IMG/VR virus record: IMGVR_UViG_3300031673_000048
Location: 1 to 58,763 of that record
Origin: a virus
Strand: one strand, 5' to 3'
DNA length: 58,763 bases
The position numbers and the translations under genes were made by a program. This document shows positions 38,796 through 46,037 of the stretch, in pieces. Within the stretch, counting starts at the first letter, position 1. Every line of letters begins with the position of its first letter. The notes beneath the pieces were generated by a model, which had not been told where the DNA came from, searched no databases, and saw only the letters and a program-made list of their open reading frames with translations.

Positions 38796-41700
38796 GCATT
38801 ACCAAAACTGTAGCAATAAAGAATTTTCTCACCGCTTTCGCCCAACCCGATCTTGCAGAACTATATCACTATGGAATAGAAGTACAGGTTAATGCCGCCC
38901 AAGATGACGGTATACAAATTTCTGGTGATTTTAAGGGTCGGCAATGGAGAGGGTTCACTGATGGAGAAACGACTTGGAAATCTTTCAGAATTCCGTGGAA
39001 GGCAGCAACTAAAGCAGAATATACTGATACTGAACTGAAATGGGATTTGCGTGAGCACACAGAATCAATAGGAATGACTGGGTGGAATTGGGAAAAAAGA
39101 GTATCTAAATGGGTTGGCTTCGATTTTGATTCGGTTATAAGCCATAACGATGGCCTTACCGCAAAAGAATTACAAAATGTAACTAACGCCGCTACCGCGA
39201 TCCCTTGGGTAACTACAAGAAAATCAACCTCTGGGAATGGCCTTCATCTTTACGTTTTTGTTAATGATATTAGAACCAGTAATCATACTGAACACGCTGC
39301 TTTAGCTAGAGCAATTATTGGCAAAATGTCAGCTACAACTGGCTTTGATTTCAATAATCACGTTGATATATGTGGTGGAAATCTTTGGGTTTATCATCGT
39401 AAAATGATTGGGACTGATGGACTTGAATTAATTAAGCAAGGCGATATTTTATATGATATACCACCGAACTGGGAAGATCATATTCCTGTTATAAAAGGTA
39501 GACGTAAAAAGATTCTGCCGAGAGCAGTTAAAGAAGAAACACTTTTCGAGCAACTTACTGGCCAATATAATCATATTAAACTAGATTCTGAGCACCAACG
39601 ATTACTTGATTATCTTGAAGAAAAAGGATCATCTTGGTGGTACGATCAAGATAATAATTTATTAGTATGCCATTCATTCGACCTAAAAGAGGCTCATACT
39701 GATCTTAATCTCAGAGGCTTATACGATACAATAGCCACTGGTAAGGATAGGCCAGATCACAATTGTCTTAGCGGCGATACAGAGATTTTAACATCAACTG
39801 GCCCCCGCCAAATAAAAGATGTTGCCGAAGAAGGGCACGCTGAACTATATGTTTATACGCCTGAAGGTTATAAGTGGGTAGACTGTAAAGTACAATCATT
39901 TGGAAAGCAAACAACTATTCCAATCACATTTGGAAATAATGATACCATTCGTACTACTTTAGACCATGAATGGTTAGTTTATAACGACTCTGCTAAAAAG
40001 AATATTGATATTAATAGAAAAAAGAAGACTTTTGAATTAAGATTGGTTGAAAAAATACCGTTAGCACAATTAGAATTGTCTCCTATAGACTATGAGGGCT
40101 ACGCACATGGATTTGTGTTTGGTGACGGGCATGAAGTCTATGATAAAAGGCACATTAACCCAAAATTAACAACTTCAGTTGTATTATATAAGCATGACCA
40201 AGATTTGTTAAAATTATTTTCACAGTACGGTAATATAGGGTCTCGTATTGTTTCTAATTTTGGCAGAATACCAGAAGTACGCCAATTACCTTGGAATTGG
40301 AAATGCCTACCAAAAAATAAAACTAAGGGCTATGCTCTAGGATTCATTCTGGGGTTAATAAGTGCAGATGGGTCTTTGGATAAAAATTTTGGGCATATAA
40401 GATTAGGCCAAAATAATAAAGAGCACATAATTAAAATAAGAGAATTAGCTATTCACGCAGGACTACGTTGTGGAAAAATACATACACAAGTTTGCGAATC
40501 TGTTAATAGAAAAATAACTTTAAGCTATCGTTTTTCTATAAAATCATATAACTTAACTAAAAAACATTTTTTACGTTTAGATCATCAACAAAGATTTGTC
40601 AATAAAAATAATCAGCTTACAAATGTTAAATATATTGATTTTGATGATAAAATCGAAGAAGAAGTATTTTGTGCTATCGTTCCAAAGTGGCACAATTTTA
40701 CATTAGCCAATGGTATTATTACAGGAAATTGCTTTTGTAAGCCCGCTGAGCATCCTTCTGGGTCATGGGTAGTCCGCCGATTCAGCCAAGGCATACAAGA
40801 GACAGATACTTGGTTTCAAGACAATACTGGTTTTACTTGTACCAACTTCAATAGAGAACCTACTCTCGAAATCGCGGCTAGGACTCATGGTGCAGTTGAA
40901 GACGAGAAAGGTGCATACCATTTTCGTGAAGCCGAGGTTGCTACCACAGCCGTCTCAGCAATTGGAGCACATTTGAATCTACCGAGTTGGGCAGCCAATC
41001 GAAAGGCTACTATTAAAAAACACAAAGACGGGAAAAGAGTTATAGTCTCTATTAAAAGAGAACCGTCTGATAATCCGGTAGAAATGATCGGTTGGAAAGA
41101 AGAAAAAGATTGGTGGAAAAAGATTTTTGATGCTAAACTCCCAAAAGATGAGTCACTTGATAATCAAAATTATGATAGTATTGTTAGACATCTTGTTACA
41201 GTAGAACACCAAGATAGCGGTTGGGTTCTAAATGCTAATGATAATTGGCAAGCAGAGCCACTTAACCATTTACGTATAGCTTTAAAATCATTGGGATTAA
41301 ATGATTTTGAAATCAATAATGCTCTTGGCAAGTGCGTATTGGAAAGCTGGAAACTAGTTAATAAACCCTTTGAGCCTGAGTATCCTGGCAGCCGAGAATG
41401 GAATCGTGACGCTGTTCAATTAAAATACTTACCACAACAAGAAGAGCCGTTCGTACATACTAATTGGGATAGGCTACTCAACCAATGCGGGCACGGCCTT
41501 AACGACGCTGTGACCCGTAATGGTTGGTGCCTAGCCAATGGCATACAAACTGGTGCAGACTATTTGCGATTGTGGATAGCCTCATTATTTCAGTTTCCGA
41601 CTAAACACTTACCGTATTTATTCCTTTACTCTTTAGAACAACAAACAGGTAAAACAACATTACATGAATCATTGAAACTGCTTTTAACATCAAAAGGTTA

Positions 41701-42436
41701 TATGGATGTTAAAGCCGCTCTTATTAGCCAAGCTGGTTTTAATGAGGAAATAAAGAATGCTATAATTTGTGCTGTAGATGAATGCGATCTACGACAGAAT
41801 AAATATGCCTATAATAGAATAAAAGATTGGATCACTGGCGAAGATATTTTAATTCACCCAAAAGGTCGCACCCCATATATGGTGCAAAATATTGCTCATT
41901 TTATTCATACTGGGAATAATCCTAATGAGTTACCTGTATTTAGTGGTGATTCCCGGATTGTGGTAATAAAAGTACCACCAATTGAATTAGAAAAAATGAT
42001 ACCAAAAGATACTTTTCTTAAATTATTAGATAAAGAGGCTCCGGCATTCCTTGCTACTCTTTTCCATATAGATATACCCCCATGTAATGACAGATTAAGT
42101 ATACCTGTTATCGAAACCGAAGAGAAAGAGTTAAGTGCTAAATCTAATCGAAATGCGGTTGAAATATTTCTTGATGAGTGCTGTTACTATTCACCTGGTG
42201 ATAGTGTTCTTTACAGTGATCTTTGGGTACAATTTAATGAATGGCTTGATCCAGGAGAAACCATAGCATGGACTAAAATCAAAATGGGACGAACCCTACC
42301 GTCTATTTATCCGAAAGGTCGTTTAGCTACTGACGGTGGACAATTCCATATAGGTAATATCTCATTCGCTAAACCCGAAAAAATAAAATCGAAAAAATAT
42401 ATCCTTAAAAGCGATAATCTTGCTTTGGAGGATTAA
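38792..42436 (+). CDS. Primase-polymerase/superfamily 3 helicase with an intein
   Basis: 1214 residues including a 322-residue intein (325-646). N-terminal AEP primase: WVGFDFDSV (D-x-D), TRKSTSGNGLHLYVFV (S-G-x-G-L-H) and HVDICGGNLWVYH. After the intein, CFCKPAEHPSGSW may complete a Cys-containing finger. C-terminal helicase: LYSLEQQTGKTTLHESLKLL (Walker A), AIICAVDECDL (Walker B) and IAHFIHTGNNPNELPVFSGD (motif C), then an Arg finger region. It starts and unwinds replication forks. It needs protein splicing to work. Confidence 0.9.
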   Translation: MSITKTVAIKNFLTAFAQPDLAELYHYGIEVQVNAAQDDGIQISGDFKGRQWRGFTDGETTWKSFRIPWKAATKAEYTDTELKWDLREHTESIGMTGWNWEKRVSKWVGFDFDSVISHNDGLTAKELQNVTNAATAIPWVTTRKSTSGNGLHLYVFVNDIRTSNHTEHAALARAIIGKMSATTGFDFNNHVDICGGNLWVYHRKMIGTDGLELIKQGDILYDIPPNWEDHIPVIKGRRKKILPRAVKEETLFEQLTGQYNHIKLDSEHQRLLDYLEEKGSSWWYDQDNNLLVCHSFDLKEAHTDLNLRGLYDTIATGKDRPDHNCLSGDTEILTSTGPRQIKDVAEEGHAELYVYTPEGYKWVDCKVQSFGKQTTIPITFGNNDTIRTTLDHEWLVYNDSAKKNIDINRKKKTFELRLVEKIPLAQLELSPIDYEGYAHGFVFGDGHEVYDKRHINPKLTTSVVLYKHDQDLLKLFSQYGNIGSRIVSNFGRIPEVRQLPWNWKCLPKNKTKGYALGFILGLISADGSLDKNFGHIRLGQNNKEHIIKIRELAIHAGLRCGKIHTQVCESVNRKITLSYRFSIKSYNLTKKHFLRLDHQQRFVNKNNQLTNVKYIDFDDKIEEEVFCAIVPKWHNFTLANGIITGNCFCKPAEHPSGSWVVRRFSQGIQETDTWFQDNTGFTCTNFNREPTLEIAARTHGAVEDEKGAYHFREAEVATTAVSAIGAHLNLPSWAANRKATIKKHKDGKRVIVSIKREPSDNPVEMIGWKEEKDWWKKIFDAKLPKDESLDNQNYDSIVRHLVTVEHQDSGWVLNANDNWQAEPLNHLRIALKSLGLNDFEINNALGKCVLESWKLVNKPFEPEYPGSREWNRDAVQLKYLPQQEEPFVHTNWDRLLNQCGHGLNDAVTRNGWCLANGIQTGADYLRLWIASLFQFPTKHLPYLFLYSLEQQTGKTTLHESLKLLLTSKGYMDVKAALISQAGFNEEIKNAIICAVDECDLRQNKYAYNRIKDWITGEDILIHPKGRTPYMVQNIAHFIHTGNNPNELPVFSGDSRIVVIKVPPIELEKMIPKDTFLKLLDKEAPAFLATLFHIDIPPCNDRLSIPVIETEEKELSAKSNRNAVEIFLDECCYYSPGDSVLYSDLWVQFNEWLDPGETIAWTKIKMGRTLPSIYPKGRLATDGGQFHIGNISFAKPEKIKSKKYILKSDNLALED
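39764..40729 (+). mobile_element. Intein with LAGLIDADG-type homing endonuclease
   Basis: 322 residues from CLSGDTEIL to GIITGN, followed by Cys +1. Block B is RTTLDHEW (T-x-x-H) and the C-terminal splice block KWHNFTLANGIITGN. The middle has two dodecapeptide-like motifs: YAHGFVFGDGHE and YALGFILGLISADGS, the signature of DOD endonucleases. The first lacks a perfect consensus but retains G-D-G. Likely still mobile. Confidence 0.93.
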
Positions 42437-42437
42437 T

Positions 42438-42641
42438 ATGATATTAAAATCAATCATTGACTCATTGAAACCAGAAGATCGAGCACGATTATTTCATGCT
42501 TTTGATCATTATTTCTCCCAGTTTGTTATATTACCTAATAACAAGTTCATAGGCGTCAATATGATTTGCAAATCAAATTTCATCGTTGAAGAACAGGTTG
42601 GTGCTTGGAGTTTTGGGTCAACTATAACTAATGATAACTAA
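42438..42641 (+). CDS. Small unknown protein, 67 aa
   Basis: MILKSIIDSLKPEDRARLFH then AFDHYFSQFVILPNNKFIG. Begins one base after the primase stop with GGAGG nearby. No family recognised. Confidence 0.6.
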   Translation: MILKSIIDSLKPEDRARLFHAFDHYFSQFVILPNNKFIGVNMICKSNFIVEEQVGAWSFGSTITNDN

Positions 42642-42783
42642 AAAGTGTTCAAAATGTGGGACCGTTAAATCAGCCGATGAATTTTATAGAAATTCATCTT
42701 CTATGGATTACTTACAGTCATGTTTCAATGATGATCCAATACTAACAGAAAAGGCATCAAAATACTTATGGGAACACCAATAA
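42631..42783 (+). pseudogene. Endonuclease VII-like gene, internally deleted
   Basis: MITKKCSKCGTVKSADEFYR matches the N-terminal zinc unit of the gene at 44255; the next residues DDPILTEKASKYLWEHQ match the family's C-terminal helix. The catalytic core is missing without loss of reading frame, giving a 50-residue protein that may still bind zinc. Confidence 0.65.
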
Positions 42784-42799
42784 CAAGGGAGAATAATAA

Positions 42800-43360
42800 A
42801 TGATCGTTATCGGATTCGGCTATAAAAAATCGTCAGGCAAATCAACTCTTGCCAAGTTTCTTAGCACTCATATCAATTGTACGCATCCTAAGTTACGAGT
42901 TACTGAGGTCAGTTTCGCGTCAAAGTTAAAGGATATTTCTTTTCAACTTTATGGATGGGCTGGTTTGAAGAGAGCGATTTATTATGAAACTCATTACACT
43001 GATAAAGAGATAATACTTCCATTGATTGGCATGTCGCCAAGAGAAATTTGGATAGGTATTGGTAATTCTCTTAGGGCTGTTTATTCTAATACATGGATAG
43101 ATTATGCTCTCAAAAGTATAAAGAGTGATATTATAATTATTAGTGACATGGGTTTCACTAATGAGGCAAGAGCTATTAGAACTAAAGGTGGCAAACTTAT
43201 TAAGTTAATTAGAGATAATCAACCGAAAGGAACCGATCCACGAGAAGTGGAACTGGATTCTTGGGCTGATTGGGATTTGGTTATTAATAATAATGGATCA
43301 TTAGATGATTTGTACAAACATGCTATAAGAATTTGGGAGAACTTTAATGACACCAAATGA
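42800..43360 (+). CDS. Deoxynucleoside monophosphate kinase
   Basis: 186 residues. GFGYKKSSGKSTLAKFL is the P-loop; VSFASKLKDISFQLYG, then MSPREIWIGIGNSLRAV and IIIISDMGFTNEARAI, follow the layout of phage dNMP kinases (nucleotide-binding A-x-x-L-K and D-x-x-F-x-x-E). It converts dNMPs to dNDPs, feeding Ndk. AAGGGAG precedes the ATG. Confidence 0.8.
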   Translation: MIVIGFGYKKSSGKSTLAKFLSTHINCTHPKLRVTEVSFASKLKDISFQLYGWAGLKRAIYYETHYTDKEIILPLIGMSPREIWIGIGNSLRAVYSNTWIDYALKSIKSDIIIISDMGFTNEARAIRTKGGKLIKLIRDNQPKGTDPREVELDSWADWDLVINNNGSLDDLYKHAIRIWENFNDTK

Positions 43361-43610
43361 TAAAAAAATTAGTAAAATTAAAAAGCCCATTATTACAGAA
43401 GTAAAAGATAATACGCTAGTAACTATTTACTGTGCTGATGGGCCACTAAAAGGTAGCACTCATTCATCAGTAATTAGACGACGAAAAGTGCATATACCAA
43501 TACCAACTAATCCGTTCTATAAAACAGCGTGTTATTTAGTTACCGGGACTCTTACCCCGCTTAATGAACGAATCGCTGTATTTTCCCATTGTCAACGTCG
43601 CGATGGTTAA
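43347..43610 (+). CDS. Small unknown protein, 87 aa
   Basis: MTPNDKKISKIKKPIITEVK, then strands TLVTIYCADGPLKGSTHSSV and ACYLVTGTLTPLNERIAVF. Overlaps the kinase end. Possibly a small beta protein; not recognised. Confidence 0.55.
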   Translation: MTPNDKKISKIKKPIITEVKDNTLVTIYCADGPLKGSTHSSVIRRRKVHIPIPTNPFYKTACYLVTGTLTPLNERIAVFSHCQRRDG

Positions 43611-43716
43611 TTATTTACCAGAATCTAAGAAATGTTCTAAGTGCAAAAGAGTATTACCACAATCTGAATTTTATTTTTGTAAATCAAGCAATTAAATATT
43701 TAAAGGATAAACAATG
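43603..43716 (+). pseudogene. Endonuclease VII-like gene remnant
   Basis: MVNYLPESKKCSKCKRVLPQ, then SEFYFCKSSN and stop at 43695; the next frame gives IKYLKDKQ ending in ATGA with the following gene, matching the family's C-terminal helix (AITYIKEH). All of the middle is deleted. Confidence 0.6.
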
Positions 43717-44268
43717 AATAGATTAAAATTCAATAGGGCTTATCTTTGCGGATCAATGGAAAACAGTCCTGATACTGGTCAAGACTGGCGTATACGATTG
43801 CAAAAAGAATTAGAAGATTTGCAAATAGTGTGGTTAGATCCAACAAACAAGCCATCAGTGCATAGTATAGAAGACGAAAACACTATTGGTTTTCTAAATG
43901 AACTTAGGAATAAAGGCAGTTACGATATTATTAGTGACATTATGCGGCCCATACGAAATATGGATTTACGGCTTGTTGATGTAAGTGATTTTCTTGTAGT
44001 TCATATTGATAATACCATCAATTCTACTGGCACATTTGAAGAACTCTTCTGGGCTAATCGACAGAAAAAGCCGATTATAGTTCATTGTGAGCAAGGCAAA
44101 AAAGCTATAGGACTCTGGTTTTTTGGAACACTATCGCATGAATTATTCTTTGATACTTGGGATGAAGTCTATAACTATATTCGATTAGTTGATAGTGATA
44201 AAGCCAATGTTGATGACAGATGGAAGTTCTTTGATTTTAAACTCTGTGGGAAAAATGATGGTAAATAA
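43714..44268 (+). CDS. Nucleoside 2-deoxyribosyltransferase-like protein
   Basis: 184 residues. RAYLCGSMENSPDTGQDWR, then IVWLDPTN, RNMDLRLVDVSDFLVVHID and STGTFEELFWANRQKKPIIV match the family: an N-terminal Y-L-x-G nucleotide loop, a D-x-x-x-x-x-x-D segment, and the G-T-x-x-E catalytic Glu region. Such enzymes exchange bases on deoxyribose or hydrolyse deoxynucleotides. AAAGGAT precedes the ATG. Confidence 0.75.
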   Translation: MNRLKFNRAYLCGSMENSPDTGQDWRIRLQKELEDLQIVWLDPTNKPSVHSIEDENTIGFLNELRNKGSYDIISDIMRPIRNMDLRLVDVSDFLVVHIDNTINSTGTFEELFWANRQKKPIIVHCEQGKKAIGLWFFGTLSHELFFDTWDEVYNYIRLVDSDKANVDDRWKFFDFKLCGKNDGK

Positions 44269-44809
44269 AGTATGCTCCAGTTGTGGTTTAACGAAATTAG
44301 TAAATGAATTTTATAAGGATTCGTCAACAAAATATGGGTATAAATGTTACTGTAAAGATTGCGATAGATTAAAAAGAAACCATAAGAAGCGTACTAATAG
44401 TAGTTATTTACCAATAAAAAAGAAATGTTCAAAATGTGGTTCAATAAAACTACAATCAGAATTTGCCTTTGCTAGTATAAATAGTACAGGATTATACAGT
44501 TGGTGCAAGCAATGTGTCGCCAATTCTCAGAAAGATCACAGTCTTCGCTCTCGTTACGGGATTACAGAGAAAGAATATAATAATTTATTAGTGCAGCAAC
44601 AATGTGTTTGTGTTATTTGTGCTAAAAAGGAAATATCTAAGCACCAAAATGGCAATATTAAAGAATTAGCAGTGGATCACAACCATGTAACTAATGAAAT
44701 CCGTGGACTATTATGCCAAAAATGTAATACGATATTGGGTCTTTGTAATGAGGACATTAATATTCTAGAAAGTGCAATTACATACATAAAGGAGCACAGT
44801 CATAGCTAA
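44255..44809 (+). CDS. Endonuclease VII-like recombination/homing nuclease, intact
   Basis: 184 residues from ATG 44255 (a second ATG follows). Two zinc units, CSSCGLTKLVNEFYKDSSTK and CSKCGSIKLQSEF with their CKDC/CKQC partners, precede the endonuclease VII core VCVICAKKE and LAVDHNHVTNEIRGLLCQKC-N. It is the complete member of a four-gene series. It overlaps the preceding gene by 14 bases. Confidence 0.85.
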   Translation: MMVNKVCSSCGLTKLVNEFYKDSSTKYGYKCYCKDCDRLKRNHKKRTNSSYLPIKKKCSKCGSIKLQSEFAFASINSTGLYSWCKQCVANSQKDHSLRSRYGITEKEYNNLLVQQQCVCVICAKKEISKHQNGNIKELAVDHNHVTNEIRGLLCQKCNTILGLCNEDINILESAITYIKEHSHS

Positions 44810-45410
44810 ATCATCAGTACACTTGAACGGAAATCTTTTATGCGCAGTCGACGTTGAAACAACAGGACTATGTGCTGGATTCCATGAAATATGGCAGTTA
44901 GCTATACTGCCATTAGATTCGGCATATAAACCGTCCAAAGAATTTGCCCCATTCTATCAGGAAATGCGTATACAATATCCTGATCGAATAGACAGCAAAG
45001 CTATAAAACTCAGCCGCAATAATTTTGCTTTAAAACAGCAAAGAGCATTAGATCCATTCACTTGTGCAGATATGTTTGAGGAATGGTTTCATAAACTGGA
45101 CCTACCAATTTATAAGAGAATCGTACCACTAGCACATAATTGGCCTTTTGATAGATCATTTTTATTAGATTGGTTAGGCGAAGCATCATTTTTTGATTTC
45201 TTTCATGCACACTACCGTGACTCAATGGCAGCAGCTATTTTCTTAATGGATTTAGCAAACTATAAATGTGACCAAGTAACATTAGCTAAATTCAGTTTAG
45301 CGTCAATGTGTGGTAAATTTAATGTAACTAATATGAAAGCTCACGATGCACTTCAAGACTGTATAGCTACAGCAGAAGTATATCGACGATTGTTAGGATT
45401 TGCTTCTTGA
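44802..45410 (+). CDS. DnaQ-like 3'-5' exonuclease
   Basis: About 202 residues. AVDVETTGLCAGFHEIWQLA is Exo I (D-x-E), LAHNWPFDRSFLL Exo II, and AHDALQDCIATAEVYRRLL Exo III (H-x-x-x-x-D). The strong AAAGGAG at 44788-44794 is seven bases before ATA 44802; translation from there (AKSSVHLNGNLLC) seems likelier than the TTG at 44823, which has no ribosome site. Proofreading or end-trimming role with the phage polymerase. Confidence 0.85.
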   Translation: MAKSSVHLNGNLLCAVDVETTGLCAGFHEIWQLAILPLDSAYKPSKEFAPFYQEMRIQYPDRIDSKAIKLSRNNFALKQQRALDPFTCADMFEEWFHKLDLPIYKRIVPLAHNWPFDRSFLLDWLGEASFFDFFHAHYRDSMAAAIFLMDLANYKCDQVTLAKFSLASMCGKFNVTNMKAHDALQDCIATAEVYRRLLGFAS

Positions 45411-45421
45411 TTTTAAAATCA
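45408..45421. promoter_or_regulatory. 14-bp palindrome at convergent gene ends
   Basis: TGATTTTAAAATCA includes the exonuclease stop codon and lies between convergent genes. It is identical to 14965-14978. A bidirectional terminator is possible but the stem is pure AT-rich. Confidence 0.35.
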
Positions 45422-45427
45422 TGCTTC

Positions 45428-46036
45428 TTAAAATAAATTTTGTGGGCAATGTTCTGTTGCCATTTTTAATTTATTGGTAAGTGCTAAGCCCTTAGGTACA
45501 ACTCTACATCCACATCCCTTGCATCGGCTGGTTTCCTTATCGTACCAATCACATGATTTACAATGTTTTTCATATATTTCTTTAATTTCGTCATCAGTCC
45601 GTTTTGGTCTACCGGCCTTAATCCACCTAGTTACTGCTAACCTATAATTATTTACTTGTGTAATTAAAGAAGGGTATTCTTTATTTTCTCCACTCTCTAA
45701 TAGTCCCACCTTTTGGAATTCATTATATTCTCTTAATATTTTCTCTGGATCAAGATTATATTTTATTAATTCGTGTAAACAAATCTTGCATTCTTTCAGA
45801 GAAACTATCCCACCAGTACCATTACAGCGAGCCGCTTTATTATCTATTGGTTCGCGTCTAGGGCATTTTCCACACTCGACATCCCAGACATTAAAATCAT
45901 TATTTGATTTATTAAAATGACATTCTTCACAAATAGTAGCAACTATTTGTCCATGAAGATCACTTTTCTTATTGATACAACGGTACTCTTCTTTACCGTT
46001 TGTTATCATTCGTTGTCGTTTCTGGCATGTTATCAT
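45428..46036 (-). CDS. Cys-rich zinc protein downstream of tail genes
   Basis: 202 residues with about 19 Cys. Pairs include CEECHFN, CGKCPRRE, CKICLHE and the C-terminal KSCDWYDKETSRCKGCGCRV, then LTNKLKMATEHCPQNLF. The last block resembles an uncharacterised phage C-terminal motif (C-x-G-C-G-C ... N-K-x-x-M-A-T-x-x-C-P). It also has a GRPKRTDDEI segment. Starts one base after the tail-tip stop, suggesting a tail-related or chaperone role. Confidence 0.6.
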   Translation of the reverse strand: MITCQKRQRMITNGKEEYRCINKKSDLHGQIVATICEECHFNKSNNDFNVWDVECGKCPRREPIDNKAARCNGTGGIVSLKECKICLHELIKYNLDPEKILREYNEFQKVGLLESGENKEYPSLITQVNNYRLAVTRWIKAGRPKRTDDEIKEIYEKHCKSCDWYDKETSRCKGCGCRVVPKGLALTNKLKMATEHCPQNLF

Positions 46037-46037
46037 A

